Shown: positions 16,859 to 25,682, counted from the stretch's first letter. The stretch is 64,000 nucleotides of DNA from Clostridia bacterium (GCA_017415105.1 JAFQJD010000006.1:41610-105609), one strand, 5' to 3'. Translations and numbers: made by a program. The notes: generated from the letters alone by a model not told the origin.

Positions 16859-17449
16859 TTATTTGTAACTGATAAAGGTATCGACCACTGTATTCAGATT
16901 TGTCATATTTATATCGTCACCGCCGTTGGGGCTCGATGCTGTAACGATGTATGCTGAACGGTCATCGGCAAAATATACACTCTTGATGCTCTTGAAATCA
17001 GGGTCATTCATTGCGGTGAAGGTGTATTTGTAACCTTCGTACGAGCCGTCTTTGTTGAGCAGGAAGAAGCCTGTTATGTCGATTGAATTATCATCCTTTA
17101 ACATATCCATAAGCTGTGTTTCAGTGTCTATAACCTGTGCATTTGTTGCATACTTTATATTGACTGTGTTAGGATGACCCGAGTCGTTCTGGATAGTGAC
17201 GATAACATTATCGGGGTCCTCGTCGTTAATTTCACAGATTTCAGGTAACTGTATTGAATACGCATTATCTTTGCCCTGATACAGTGTATGACCTTCAAGC
17301 AGTGCGTAATCACCAAGGACTGTCTGTACTGCTGCCGGTTTTTCGACCGGTACAGGTGTGGGTGCTACCTCTGCTGTCATTGAACAGCCTGAAAATGCGG
17401 CTGTGATAAGTGCCGTTGCTATTGTGGTATATACTATGTTTCTCTTCAT
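16859..17449 (-). CDS. Putative lipoprotein of unknown function
   Basis: 196 residues from ATG 17449, chosen because AGGAGG precedes it; a longer reading from 17485 lacks a good site. A lipoprotein signal ends in AFSGC. A Pro-rich stretch (APTPVPVEKPA) precedes a globular region of about 150 residues with alternating strands. The pattern resembles small clostridial lipoproteins of the PsbP/DcrB-like type, but I am not sure of the family. Own terminator; no partner gene evident. Confidence 0.7.
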   Translation of the reverse strand: MKRNIVYTTIATALITAAFSGCSMTAEVAPTPVPVEKPAAVQTVLGDYALLEGHTLYQGKDNAYSIQLPEICEINDEDPDNVIVTIQNDSGHPNTVNIKYATNAQVIDTETQLMDMLKDDNSIDITGFFLLNKDGSYEGYKYTFTAMNDPDFKSIKSVYFADDRSAYIVTASSPNGGDDINMTNLNTVVDTFISYK

Positions 17450-17553
17450 GTAAAACCTCCTGTGGTTTTTGTGTGTTTTTGTCAAAATATCGCAAAAAAC
17501 ATAACCATTTATATATATAATACACTAAAAGGCATAGTTTGTCAAGGTTTATT

Positions 17554-17934
17554 TCATAATATATTACCTATATGAACTTCTGTGCTGTGTGGCAGATGCC
17601 TGAATAAAAATTCAAGCACATATATTTTTGAAAGTGCATCACTTTTCATTTCGTGCTTTGCAAAGGATTTGAGCTCGGCAAGGTTCATGCGTATGTTGTC
17701 GATTTCAATATGGTCGCCTGTTGCGAGAAAAAACTTTTCAAACTCTGAGAGACTTTTACTGAGCTTGTCAATCTGTTTTTTGGCTGCGTCGTAGTTTTCG
17801 TTATTCACAGACACTTTGATTTCAGTTGTCATATCTGAAAGCTTTTTTGCCTCGGAGGAGAGGTGCTGTGAATAAAAAATACTTCCGGAAACTATAACCG
17901 CACCAATTATGAGCGTCACTACAAAGCTCTTCAT
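17554..17934 (-). CDS. DUF4363-like membrane-anchored protein
   Basis: 126 residues: an N-terminal membrane anchor (about 4-22) then a helical extracytoplasmic domain rich in Lys/Glu/Leu (SEAKKLSDMTTEIKVSVNNE, KSLSEFEKFFLATGDHIEID). This matches the DUF4363 family, whose genes commonly follow YetF/DUF421 genes in Clostridia. Here the start overlaps the DUF421 stop by 4 bases. Function unknown. Confidence 0.8.
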   Translation of the reverse strand: MKSFVVTLIIGAVIVSGSIFYSQHLSSEAKKLSDMTTEIKVSVNNENYDAAKKQIDKLSKSLSEFEKFFLATGDHIEIDNIRMNLAELKSFAKHEMKSDALSKIYVLEFLFRHLPHSTEVHIGNIL

Positions 17935-18623
17935 TTCTTTTTACCTGCTCTTTCCTTGAGTTGCATAAACATTTCACCCTCGGCATCCACAGAAGCAATA
18001 AAAACATCCGAAATCTTTTTGGCTCCACGTTTTTTCAGTTCTTTCATAATCTGCTCCTCGGTTTTGCCGGAACGTGCAAGCTCGCACTTGTTGAACTTGC
18101 CGTCCAGTATCACAGTAGAGGGTAATCCCTCGTGACGCACATTTTTGAGTTGTAAATCTTCGACTGTTGCTGCACGTGCGTTATCTTTGGGAATAACCGA
18201 AAGCTTGCCGTTAGTTTCAAGCACAGCAACAAAAACATCTGATATATCAAAACATCCCAGAACCCGAAGCTCCTCTAAAAGGTCACTGAGATTAAACCTC
18301 TGCTTCATAAGCTCTTTTTCGCATATCACGCCGTTATACACCACTATTGACGGCTCACCCATAAAAAACTTCCGTAATGTTCTGCTTTTTATGCTTATAT
18401 ACGAAGTTACAACCTCGGCAAAAAGCAACGTAAGAACAGGGATAATACCGAGAAGCAGCGGTATATCAAGTGACTGCATCGGCACTGTTGCTACATCTGA
18501 AATCATTATTGCGACAACGAGTTCTGATGGCTGCAACTCGCCAATCTGACGCTTGCCCATTATCCGCAGTGAGAAAACTACGGTTGAATATAAAATTAAA
18601 GTTCGTATTATAATTACCAGCAT
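17931..18623 (-). CDS. DUF421/YetF-family membrane protein
   Basis: About 230 residues from ATG 18623, which has GGGAGTG upstream; an earlier ATG at 18653 is possible. Three N-terminal membrane helices (about 1-80) include RIMGKRQIGELQPSELVVAIMISD, cut here as the family hallmark RIMGKRQIGELQPSE. Two cytoplasmic YetF-type domains follow, with NGVICEKELMKQRFNLSDL near 105-125. The role is not settled; YetF proteins have been linked to the spore or cell envelope. Confidence 0.88.
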   Translation of the reverse strand: MLVIIIRTLILYSTVVFSLRIMGKRQIGELQPSELVVAIMISDVATVPMQSLDIPLLLGIIPVLTLLFAEVVTSYISIKSRTLRKFFMGEPSIVVYNGVICEKELMKQRFNLSDLLEELRVLGCFDISDVFVAVLETNGKLSVIPKDNARAATVEDLQLKNVRHEGLPSTVILDGKFNKCELARSGKTEEQIMKELKKRGAKKISDVFIASVDAEGEMFMQLKERAGKKK

Positions 18624-18696
18624 ATTGCACACTCCCATACGCAGTATCTGCAAAAATATAGGTAATTATTCAGGTTGAATTTTTTTAGAAAACCTC

Positions 18697-18725
18697 TTGA
18701 CAAAACATTGATAAAATGGTAAAAT
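18697..18725 (+). promoter_or_regulatory. Promoter of rpsB-tsf
   Basis: TTGACA (18697-18702), 17 bases, TAAAAT (18720-18725). Start of transcription would be near 18732, giving a leader of about 105 bases. Confidence 0.85.
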
Positions 18726-18731
18726 GATTCG

Positions 18732-18837
18732 GTATGGAAATACGCACGCATAATGTATGTACCTGTTGCCCATTTGCCGGGGTTGGTGCATAGTAAGATT
18801 TATGCGGAGGATTTAAAAAACAAGGAGGAAATTTAAA
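18732..18837 (+). promoter_or_regulatory. rpsB leader, possibly structured
   Basis: The leader between promoter and rpsB can pair CGCATAA (about 18748-18754) with TTATGCG (about 18801-18807) and contains a G-rich stretch between them. A ribosomal protein S2 autoregulatory leader is plausible, but no known motif was identified by eye. RBS AAGGAGG is at 18822-18828. Confidence 0.35.
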
Positions 18838-19617
18838 ATGGCAAACGTAATTTCAATGAAACAGCTTTTAGAAGCAGGTGTTCATTTCGGACACCAGACA
18901 AGAAGATGGAACCCTAAAATGGCTCCGTACATCTTCACAGAGAGAAATGGTATCTATATCATCGATCTTCAGAAGACAGTTAAGAAGGTAGAAGAGGCTT
19001 ACTACTTCGTTCGTGACATCGCTGCAAGCGGTAAGAGCGTATTGTTTGTAGGTACAAAGAAGCAGGCTCAGGACTCAATCAAGGAAGAGGCAGAGCGTGT
19101 AGGTATGTACTACGTTAACAACAGATGGCTCGGCGGTATGCTCACAAACTTCCAGACAATCGAGAAGAGAATCGAAAGACTTGCTCAGATCAATGCTATG
19201 GAAGAAGAGGGCACATTCGATCTTTTGCCGAAGAAGGAAGTTATCAACCTTAAGAACCAGAGAGACAAGCTCGAGAAGAACCTCGGCGGTATCAAGGACA
19301 TGAAGGAGCTTCCGGGCGTTATGTTCGTTGTAGACCCGAGAAAAGAAAAGATTGCTATTTCAGAGGCAAAGAAGCTTGGTATCCCAGTTGTAGCCATAGT
19401 TGATACAAACTGTGATCCGGATGAGGTTGATTACGTAATCCCGGGTAACGACGATGCTATCCGTGCAGTTAAGCTTATCGCTTCAACAATCTCAAATGCT
19501 ATCATCGAAGGCAGACAGGGCGAGGACGCTTTAGCAGCAGTTGTTGAGGCTGACGATGAGGAAGTTTCAATGGACGCTGTAGTTGAGACAGAAGAGCCGG
19601 CTGAAGACGCTGAATAA
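18838..19617 (+). CDS. rpsB: 30S ribosomal protein S2
   Basis: 259 residues with an acidic C-terminal extension. [32 protein letters not shown] and [10 protein letters not shown] are canonical S2 segments. Followed 33 bases later by tsf, the usual order. Codon use is visibly optimised (many GCT, AAG, GAG, TTC), as expected for a highly expressed gene. Confidence 0.98.
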   Translation: MANVISMKQLLEAGVHFGHQTRRWNPKMAPYIFTERNGIYIIDLQKTVKKVEEAYYFVRDIAASGKSVLFVGTKKQAQDSIKEEAERVGMYYVNNRWLGGMLTNFQTIEKRIERLAQINAMEEEGTFDLLPKKEVINLKNQRDKLEKNLGGIKDMKELPGVMFVVDPRKEKIAISEAKKLGIPVVAIVDTNCDPDEVDYVIPGNDDAIRAVKLIASTISNAIIEGRQGEDALAAVVEADDEEVSMDAVVETEEPAEDAE

Positions 19618-19650
19618 TATTCGTATATAAAAATATAGGAGGAAATAACA

Positions 19651-20568
19651 ATGGCATTTACAGCAAGTGATGTTAAAGAATTAAGAGAAATGACAGGCTG
19701 CGGTATGATGGACTGTAAGAAGGCTCTTACAGAGACTGACGGCGACAAGGACAAGGCTGTTGAGCTTTTAAGAGAAAAAGGTCTTGCTACAGCAGCTAAG
19801 AAGTCAGGCAGAATCGCATCAGAGGGTATCGTTAAGTCATATATTGACGGTGGCGTAGGCGTTGTTGTTGAGGTTAACTCAGAGACAGACTTCGTTGCAA
19901 AGAACGCAGACTTCCAGGATTTCGTTGCTGATATCGCAAAGACAGTTGCAGTAGCAGCTCCGGCTGATGTTGAGGCTCTTAAGGCAGCTGAGTGCAACGG
20001 CACAACAGTTGGCGAGCTTCTTACAGAGAAGATCGCAAAGATTGGCGAGAATATGAACATCAGACGTTTTGCAAGAATAGATACAACAGGTGTTGTTGTT
20101 GACTATATCCACGCTGCAGGTAAGATTGGCGTTCTCGTTGAGGCAGACGCTCCTGCAACAGACGATGTTAAGGAAGCTTTGAGAAACGTTGCAATGCAGG
20201 TTGCAGCACTTAACCCGAAGTACCTTTCAAGCGACGATGTTCCGGCAGAGTACAAGGAGCACGAGAAGGAAATTCTTATTGCACAGCTTAAGAACGACCC
20301 GAAGAATGCTTCAAAGCCGGATGAGATTATCGAAAAGATGATCGGCGGACGTCTTGCAAAGGAGCTTAAGGAAGTATGTCTTTTAGAGCAGCTTTACGTT
20401 AAGGCTGAGAACAAGGAATCAGTTGGCAAGTACCTTGAAATGGTATCAGCTAAGGTTGGTTCACCTATCACAGTTAAGAGCTTCGTTCGTTTTGAAACAG
20501 GCGAGGGTCTTGAGAAGAAGGAAGACGACTTCGCAGCAGAAGTTGCAGCAATGGCTGGCAAGAACTAA
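19651..20568 (+). CDS. tsf: Elongation factor Ts
   Basis: 305 residues. The N-terminal UBA-like region contains VKELREMTGCGMMDCKKAL and the core has EVNSETDFVAKN, both EF-Ts hallmarks. It exchanges GDP on EF-Tu. Preceded by AGGAGG and followed by a strong terminator. Confidence 0.98.
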   Translation: MAFTASDVKELREMTGCGMMDCKKALTETDGDKDKAVELLREKGLATAAKKSGRIASEGIVKSYIDGGVGVVVEVNSETDFVAKNADFQDFVADIAKTVAVAAPADVEALKAAECNGTTVGELLTEKIAKIGENMNIRRFARIDTTGVVVDYIHAAGKIGVLVEADAPATDDVKEALRNVAMQVAALNPKYLSSDDVPAEYKEHEKEILIAQLKNDPKNASKPDEIIEKMIGGRLAKELKEVCLLEQLYVKAENKESVGKYLEMVSAKVGSPITVKSFVRFETGEGLEKKEDDFAAEVAAMAGKN

Positions 20569-20578
20569 TATTGAAATA

Positions 20579-20602
20579 AAAGAGCACTTCGGTGCTCTTT
20601 TT
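20579..20602 (+). terminator. rpsB-tsf terminator
   Basis: AAAAGAGCAC-TTCG-GTGCTCTTTTT: UUCG tetraloop with a T-run. Confidence 0.95.
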
Positions 20603-20612
20603 GGTTTTTCGC

Positions 20613-20641
20613 TTGCAAAATGGTGAAATATATAGTATAAT
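20613..20641 (+). promoter_or_regulatory. Promoter of the FucU-like gene
   Basis: TTGCAA (20613-20618), 17 bases, TATAAT (20636-20641). Confidence 0.75.
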
Positions 20642-20671
20642 ATAATAAAATACCGAAAGGAAATAAAATCT

Positions 20672-21094
20672 ATGTTAAAAGGAATACCAAGTATAATTTC
20701 ACCGGAGCTTTTAAAAATTATGATGGAGATGGGCCACGGTGACGAGATAGTAATCGGTGACGGCAATTTCCCGGGCAAAAGCATCAATGCAAACTGCGTA
20801 AGATGTGATGGACACAATGTTCCGGAGCTATTAGAGGCAATGCTTAAGCTTTTTCCGCTTGATACATATGCAAAGCCGGTATATATTATGGAAAAAGTTC
20901 CGGGTGACGATGTAGAAACACCGATATGGAACGAGTACAGAAAAATTGTAAAGCCGTATACTGATGAAGAGCTTGAACAGGTAGAGCGATTTGCGTTCTA
21001 TGAGCGTGCAAAGAAAGCATATGCCGTTGTAATGACAGGCGAGAGTGCTTTGTATGCAAACATAATCCTTAAAAAAGGAGTAGTAACGGATTGA
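20672..21094 (+). CDS. fucU: RbsD/FucU-family sugar mutarotase
   Basis: 140 residues, normal for FucU. MLKGIPSIISPELLKIMMEM, GHGDEIVIGDGNFP (with the catalytic His of GHGD) and the C-terminal Y-A-N segment (SALYANIILKKG) match L-fucose mutarotase, which interconverts anomers of fucose or a related sugar. It stands alone between terminators, but a fucosidase and fucose-isomerase-like gene occur elsewhere in the window. Confidence 0.9.
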   Translation: MLKGIPSIISPELLKIMMEMGHGDEIVIGDGNFPGKSINANCVRCDGHNVPELLEAMLKLFPLDTYAKPVYIMEKVPGDDVETPIWNEYRKIVKPYTDEELEQVERFAFYERAKKAYAVVMTGESALYANIILKKGVVTD

Positions 21095-21100
21095 TAACAT

Positions 21101-21127
21101 AAAAAGCAAGTCAATGACTTGCTTTTT
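21101..21127 (+). terminator. Terminator after fucU
   Basis: AAAAAGCAAGTCA-ATG-ACTTGCTTTTT (arms nearly perfect). The promoter of the next gene lies just downstream. Confidence 0.9.
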
Positions 21128-21165
21128 ATGTGTTTTTGGTATATAATGGAAATGAGGTGATATAC

Positions 21166-21669
21166 GTGAAAAAAACATTGATTGTTGTTGATATGCAAAA
21201 CGATTTTATAGATATGGCACTCGGAACAAAGGAAGCAGCAGCGATAGTCCCGAAAGTGAAAGAAAAAATTTCGGAGTATATAAGAAATGGCGATGAGGTA
21301 ATCTATACACGTGATACTCACGGTGAGGATTATCTCGATACGACGGAGGGGAAAAAGCTTCCGGTTGTGCATTGCGTGAAGGGCACGAAAGGTTGGGAGA
21401 TTGCTGACGGACTGTATATAGAGGGATGTAAGATAATAGACAAGCCGAATTTCGGATGGCCAAACTGGAATGAGGAAAAGCTTGAAGATGTTGAGATTAT
21501 CGGCTTGTGTACGGATATATGTGTTGTGTCAAATGCACTTATTATAAAAGCTGTATTTCCCGATGCGGTTGTAAAGGTTGATAAAGACTGCTGTGCAGGC
21601 GTGACGCCAGAAAGCCATAATGCGGCACTTATGACGATGCAGATGTGTCAGATAGAAATTGCAGATTGA
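21166..21669 (+). CDS. Nicotinamidase/isochorismatase-family hydrolase, probable nicotinamidase
   Basis: 167 residues from GTG 21166, chosen because GAGGTGAT precedes it and MKKTLIVVDMQNDF is the canonical opening. The triad is D9, K93 (IDKPNF) and C119 (CTDICV); HCVKGTKGWEI is typical of PncA. It would convert nicotinamide to nicotinate. The NAD synthetase gene begins just after, with its RBS inside this gene's 3' end, supporting a role in NAD salvage. Confidence 0.88.
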   Translation: MKKTLIVVDMQNDFIDMALGTKEAAAIVPKVKEKISEYIRNGDEVIYTRDTHGEDYLDTTEGKKLPVVHCVKGTKGWEIADGLYIEGCKIIDKPNFGWPNWNEEKLEDVEIIGLCTDICVVSNALIIKAVFPDAVVKVDKDCCAGVTPESHNAALMTMQMCQIEIAD

Positions 21670-21679
21670 GGTGGAAAAA

Positions 21680-22411
21680 ATGTTTGATGCGAACAAAGTT
21701 AAAAACGATTGTGTAGAATGGATAAGGGACTTCTTTGAAAAAAACGGTCCGGACTGCAATGCAGTTGTCGGAATATCAGGCGGTAAAGACAGCTCTGTAG
21801 TTGCGGCATTGTGTGTTGAGGCACTGGGCAAGGACAGGGTTATAGGCGTACTTATGCCGCAGGGCGAGCAACACGATATAGATATGGCGTATATGCTTGT
21901 AAACCATCTTGGGATTAAGCATTATGAGGTGAATGTCAAAGCTGCAGTAGACGGTATTTTAAACAGTTTTCCGGCAGAACTTGACATTACACCGCAGACA
22001 CGGCAGAACATACCTCCAAGAATACGTATGGCAACTCTTTATGCAGTGTCACAGAGCTGTAACGGCAGGGTTGCAAACACCTGCAATCTGTCAGAGGACT
22101 GGGTAGGCTATTCCACGAGATACGGCGATTCGGTAGGCGATTTTTCGCCGATGTCAAATCTGACAGTAACAGAGGTTAAAAAAATCGGACACCTTCTCGG
22201 ATTACCAAAGGAGTTGGTTGAAAAAACACCGATAGACGGACTGTGCGGTAAAACTGATGAGGAAAACCTCGGCTTTACGTATGCTGAGCTTGATAAATAT
22301 ATCCGTACCGGAGAAATTGCAGATAAAGCAAAAAAAGAGCTTATCGACAAAAAGCATAAGGCAAACCTGTTCAAGCTTGAGCTGATGCCGGTTTTCAAAC
22401 CCGAAATATGA
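21680..22411 (+). CDS. nadE: NH3-dependent NAD(+) synthetase
   Basis: 243 residues from ATG 21680, preceded by GAGGTGG (21668-21674). The PP-loop ATP motif GISGGKDSS is near residues 31-39. QNIPPRIRMATLYAVSQ and NTCNLSEDWVGYSTRYGDSVGDFSP match NadE. There is no glutaminase domain, so ammonia is the nitrogen donor. It completes NAD synthesis from deamido-NAD and is adjacent to the nicotinamidase. Confidence 0.95.
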   Translation: MFDANKVKNDCVEWIRDFFEKNGPDCNAVVGISGGKDSSVVAALCVEALGKDRVIGVLMPQGEQHDIDMAYMLVNHLGIKHYEVNVKAAVDGILNSFPAELDITPQTRQNIPPRIRMATLYAVSQSCNGRVANTCNLSEDWVGYSTRYGDSVGDFSPMSNLTVTEVKKIGHLLGLPKELVEKTPIDGLCGKTDEENLGFTYAELDKYIRTGEIADKAKKELIDKKHKANLFKLELMPVFKPEI

Positions 22412-22418
22412 GAAACAG

Positions 22419-22444
22419 GGAAGTGTTTTTGCACTTCCTTTTTT
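22419..22444 (+). terminator. nadE terminator
   Basis: GGAAGTG and CACTTCC arms around TTTTTG, followed by TTTTTT. Confidence 0.8.
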
Positions 22445-22445
22445 G

Positions 22446-22549
22446 CTTTATAGGAAATTGCGTATTTCCTATAAAGCAATAAAATATTAGATGCCCGTGC
22501 GAAATTTTCCTCGCTATGCTGGGAAACGCACATGGGCACGACCAAAGCG
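22446..22549. repeat. Two successive large hairpins between nadE and pfkB-type gene
   Basis: First, GCTTTATAGGAAAT and ATTTCCTATAAAGC form a perfect 14-bp stem around TGCGT. Second, TGCCCGTGCG and CGCACATGGGCA enclose an inner AAATTTTCC/GGGAAA stem. They directly precede a 48-bp repeat that recurs at 49109. The 288-base gap 22412-22699 contains only these, the repeat and the kinase promoter. Confidence 0.7.
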
Positions 22550-22597
22550 TTATCCTTCTATACCCGCCGCAGGCGTGTGCCGAAGGTGCTTTGTTCT
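22550..22597. repeat. 48-bp dispersed palindromic repeat, copy 1
   Basis: 44 of 48 bases match the copy at 49109-49156. The core CCTTCTATACCCGCC-GCA-GGCGTGTGCCGAAGG is an imperfect hairpin, flanked by AAAGC and GCTTT that can extend it. REP-like. Confidence 0.85.
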
Positions 22598-22636
22598 TCT
22601 GCGGACAAAATGATAAAAATTTCGTAATTATTGGTA

Positions 22637-22665
22637 AAGACATATTGTGCAAATAGTGGTATAAT
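22637..22665 (+). promoter_or_regulatory. Promoter of the PfkB-type kinase operon
   Basis: Weak -35 AAGACA (22637-22642), 17 bases, consensus TATAAT (22660-22665). Confidence 0.6.
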
Positions 22666-22699
22666 ACAGTTATACAAATATGATTATGGAGGTAAAATA

Positions 22700-23659
22700 A
22701 TGAGTTGCGGAAAAAATGCTAAAAAAGTTGCCTGCGTCGGAATATTGGTTGCCGATGTTATTGTTGAACCGGTTTCAAACTATCCTGAAAAGGGAGTTCT
22801 GGAGCTTGTAAATTCAATCACAATGCATAACGGCGGAAATGCTATGACTGCGGCAATAAATCTAAGAAAGCTCGGTGTAGAATCGTCAATGGTCGGCATG
22901 GTTGGTGACGATATGTTTGGCGAGTTTTTGACAGGCAGACTTGTGAAGGCAGGAATTGATACATCAGGTGTAAAAGTGAGCGACAAGGTTCAGACATCAG
23001 CATCTGTACTTATGATTGACAAGACGGGTGAGCGTTCATTCTTCCACTGCAAGGGCACAAATGCTGTACTTACAAGTGCTGATATAGACTACGATGCAGT
23101 AGATAAATGCGATATGGTATTTGTTACAGGCTCATTTTTGATGGATAGCTTTGACGGTGTTGAAACAATGGAGTTTTTGAAGCGTTGTAAGGAAATGGGT
23201 AAGACTACATTCCTTGACGTTTGCTGGGATGCAACAGGCAAATGGGGCGAGCTTTTAAATATGTCAATGCCGTATATTGATTACTTTATGCCGAGTATTG
23301 ACGAGGCAGTATGTATTGCAAAAAAGGAAGAGATTGAGGATATAGCCGATGTATTTGTGGCAAACGGTGTTAAGCACGTTATAATAAAGGTTGGCTCAAA
23401 GGGCAGTTATCTCCGTAAAGAGGGTGAAACAAGCGGTAAGATGTTTAAACCGTTCTTTGTTGAAAATCCTGTTGATACAACAGGTGCAGGAGATAGCTTC
23501 TGTTCAGGTTTCCTTGCAGCATACGCAAACGGAATGGAGCTTGAGGACTGTATGGTATTTGCCAATGCTGTCGGCTCACACTGTGTAACTGCAAAGGGAG
23601 CAACATCAGGTACAAAATCGTTTGAAGAAACGATTGAGTTTATAAAAAATCAAAAATAA
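22700..23659 (+). CDS. PfkB-family carbohydrate kinase
   Basis: 319 residues from ATG 22700 (GGAGG upstream). The PfkB signature DTTGAGDSFCSGF near residue 265 contains the catalytic Asp, and NGGNAMTAAINLRKLG is the substrate-side motif. It phosphorylates a sugar or nucleoside. It leads an operon with a NagB-like isomerase (18 bases downstream) and a PIG-L deacetylase, suggesting an amino-sugar or N-acyl-sugar pathway, which is inference. Confidence 0.9.
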   Translation: MSCGKNAKKVACVGILVADVIVEPVSNYPEKGVLELVNSITMHNGGNAMTAAINLRKLGVESSMVGMVGDDMFGEFLTGRLVKAGIDTSGVKVSDKVQTSASVLMIDKTGERSFFHCKGTNAVLTSADIDYDAVDKCDMVFVTGSFLMDSFDGVETMEFLKRCKEMGKTTFLDVCWDATGKWGELLNMSMPYIDYFMPSIDEAVCIAKKEEIEDIADVFVANGVKHVIIKVGSKGSYLRKEGETSGKMFKPFFVENPVDTTGAGDSFCSGFLAAYANGMELEDCMVFANAVGSHCVTAKGATSGTKSFEETIEFIKNQK

Positions 23660-23677
23660 AAAAGGAGAGAAATTAAG

Positions 23678-24616
23678 ATGGATTTTTTAAGCACATTAGA
23701 AGGTAGCCTTTTAGAGGGATTTTTCCCGAAGGGCTGGGACATGAAGAAAATTGACGAATGCTGCGAAAAGGGCGTAGCAAGAGAGGATTTCTGGCACAAG
23801 GACTTCAATCCTGTTGAGTGTGACAACATCTACGAGTTTGACACATTTATGGGACATGAGATTGCACTCAAAATCAAAGAAGCTCGTGAAGCCGGCGAAA
23901 AGCTTGCAATGATTTTGCCGGTTGGACCGATGGGTATGTACAAGTGGGCTGTTTACTTCCTTAATGCATGGAATGTAAAGTGTGACCATGTTTACACATT
24001 CAATATGGACGAGTGGTCAGATGCAGAGGGTAACACTCTTTCAAACGACAACCCTGCATCATTTGAATACAGCATGAAGCAGGCTTTCTTTGACAAGCTT
24101 GGCGAGAACACAATTCCGCCGTCACAGAGAAACTTTGCTACAAAGGAAAATCTTCCTACATATCCTGAAAAGATTGCAAAGCTTAAGGCAGAGGGAGCAA
24201 AGCTTGTACTTGTATTTGGTATCGGCAGAGCTTGCCATATTGCTTTCTGGGAGCCGCATTTTGCAGACGAGTTCTCATCAGTTGAGGAATGGAAGAAGCA
24301 GTGCTACAGAATAGCTGCAAAGCTTCATCCGATGACAATCGAGCAGAATGCTATAACAAGCTTCAAGAGCCGTACAACACTTGTTCCGTGCCGTGCAAAC
24401 ACAGTAGGCCCCGGACTATTCCTTCAGGCTGATTACATCATCGGCGGTTGTGACGGTTCACTTGGCCGTGGTATGGGCTGGCAGGGAATGAGCTTCCTTA
24501 CAACTCTTCACTACGGACCGGATATGAACATCACATCAACATTTATGCCGACAATGCCGGGTAAGCTGTTCTATCTTAAGGAACTTGCAGGTCCCTTGAC
24601 AGCTGAATGTAACTAA
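23678..24616 (+). CDS. NagB/6-phosphogluconolactonase-superfamily protein with altered active site
   Basis: 312 residues, longer than typical NagB (about 240-270). FNMDEW (D111) matches the NMDEY motif of glucosamine-6-phosphate deaminase, and [13 protein letters not shown] matches GVGxDGHIAFNEP, but Ala185 stands where the catalytic Asp (E. coli D141) should be, Cys replaces Gly and Trp replaces Asn; H187 and E192 are kept. It may isomerise or bind a different sugar phosphate. Located between a sugar kinase and a PIG-L deacetylase. AAAGGAG precedes ATG 23678. A hairpin element begins exactly at its stop. Confidence 0.82.
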   Translation: MDFLSTLEGSLLEGFFPKGWDMKKIDECCEKGVAREDFWHKDFNPVECDNIYEFDTFMGHEIALKIKEAREAGEKLAMILPVGPMGMYKWAVYFLNAWNVKCDHVYTFNMDEWSDAEGNTLSNDNPASFEYSMKQAFFDKLGENTIPPSQRNFATKENLPTYPEKIAKLKAEGAKLVLVFGIGRACHIAFWEPHFADEFSSVEEWKKQCYRIAAKLHPMTIEQNAITSFKSRTTLVPCRANTVGPGLFLQADYIIGGCDGSLGRGMGWQGMSFLTTLHYGPDMNITSTFMPTMPGKLFYLKELAGPLTAECN

Positions 24617-24719
24617 AAGTCTGAATAAATCACAGATATAGAGCTGATACGCTTGCTCGCATAGATGCCTATAGCTTCGTGAGCGTATCAGCACTCTTCG
24701 GACAATTTATTTAAACTTT
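24616..24719 (+). repeat. Stop-codon-associated palindromic element, copy A (104 bp)
   Basis: Ends AAAGTCTGAATAAAT (24616-24630) and ATTTATTTAAACTTT (24705-24719) are inverted repeats. Inside is a perfect 10-bp stem GCTGATACGC (24643-24652) / GCGTATCAGC (24683-24692) enclosing a smaller GCATAG/CTATAGC hairpin. The first A is the last base of the upstream TAA. A second copy lies at 58485-58587 in the opposite orientation, also flush with a stop codon. Confidence 0.85.
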
Positions 24720-24752
24720 AAATTTAATGAAATAAAGAAAGGGAATTTAATT

Positions 24753-25598
24753 ATGAACATTTTAATGATTGGTGCACACCAGGACGATAACGAATTCCGT
24801 TGCGGTGGTCTTGCACATAAGTATGTAAAGTTAGGACACAACGTAACATTCCTGTCAATGTGTAACGGCAGTGGCGGTCACCACATCCTTACACCGGCAG
24901 AAACTGTTGCAACACGTGCAAAGGAATCAGCAAAGGTTGCAGAGCTTCTCGGTATAACATATGATGTATGGGATAACAACGACTGTTCATTGGTAGCAGA
25001 CCTTGAGACAAGACGTCGTCTTATCCGTTATATCCGCAAGGTTAATCCGGATCTCGTTATATCACACCGTCCGAATGACTATCACGCAGACCACAGAGCA
25101 GTAGGACAGCTTGTACAGGACGCATCATATATGCTTATCGTACCGCACGAGTGCCCCGACGTTCCGGCTATGCGTAAAATGCCTGTTATTATGTATAACG
25201 AAGATCACTTCACAAACCCTGACTTCGCAGGCGATATAGTTCTTGATATGGATGATGAGAACGATATAAAGCTTGAAATTGCAAAAATAAATGTTTCACA
25301 GGTATTTGAGTGGCTTCCGTACACATACGGTGAGGAAGTACCCGAGGGTGAGGCTGAAAGATGGGAATACTTAAAGGGTATGAACATAACAGCTGAAACA
25401 ACTGATGAAGAGGTTATGGCTGCAAAGAGAGGCTATGCTGTGCGTAATGCAAAGACAGCAGCACGTTTCAGAAAAGAGCTTATCGAGCGTTACGGTGAGG
25501 AGCGTGGCAGCAAGATTCGTTATGCCGAGGCATTTATGCTTTGCGAATACGGTGAAAAGCTTACAGACGAGCTTAAAGCAAAATTCTTCCCGTTCTGA
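24753..25598 (+). CDS. PIG-L (LmbE-like) family deacetylase
   Basis: 281 residues. The zinc-binding motif AHQDDNE is at residues 8-14 and the second motif SHRPNDYHADHRAVG near 109-123 supplies HxxDHR. The family removes N-acetyl groups from GlcNAc-containing substrates in the cytoplasm. The operon with a sugar kinase and NagB-like protein supports an amino-sugar substrate. GAAAGGG precedes ATG 24753. Confidence 0.88.
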   Translation: MNILMIGAHQDDNEFRCGGLAHKYVKLGHNVTFLSMCNGSGGHHILTPAETVATRAKESAKVAELLGITYDVWDNNDCSLVADLETRRRLIRYIRKVNPDLVISHRPNDYHADHRAVGQLVQDASYMLIVPHECPDVPAMRKMPVIMYNEDHFTNPDFAGDIVLDMDDENDIKLEIAKINVSQVFEWLPYTYGEEVPEGEAERWEYLKGMNITAETTDEEVMAAKRGYAVRNAKTAARFRKELIERYGEERGSKIRYAEAFMLCEYGEKLTDELKAKFFPF

Positions 25599-25610
25599 TT
25601 TTAAATGCGA

Positions 25611-25640
25611 AAAGAGTAAACCGATGGTTTGCTCTTTTTT
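25611..25640 (+). terminator. Terminator after the PIG-L gene
   Basis: AAAGAGTAAACC-GAT-GGTTTGCTCTTTTTT with one G-T pair. Confidence 0.85.
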
Positions 25641-25653
25641 AGTGAAATTAAGC

Positions 25654-25682
25654 TTGCAAAAGTAGAGTGTATATGATATAAT
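25654..25682 (+). promoter_or_regulatory. Promoter of the NSS transporter gene
   Basis: TTGCAA (25654-25659), 17 bases, TATAAT (25677-25682); nearly the same as the fucU promoter. Confidence 0.75.

Noticed and set aside
18732..18837. Known riboswitch in the rpsB leader
   Set aside because: No recognised aptamer core by eye; only a weak long-range pairing, so listed only as a possible structured leader.
22412..22699. NAD- or nicotinate-responsive regulator site downstream of nadE
   Set aside because: The structures lie after the nadE terminator and match a dispersed repeat rather than an operator.
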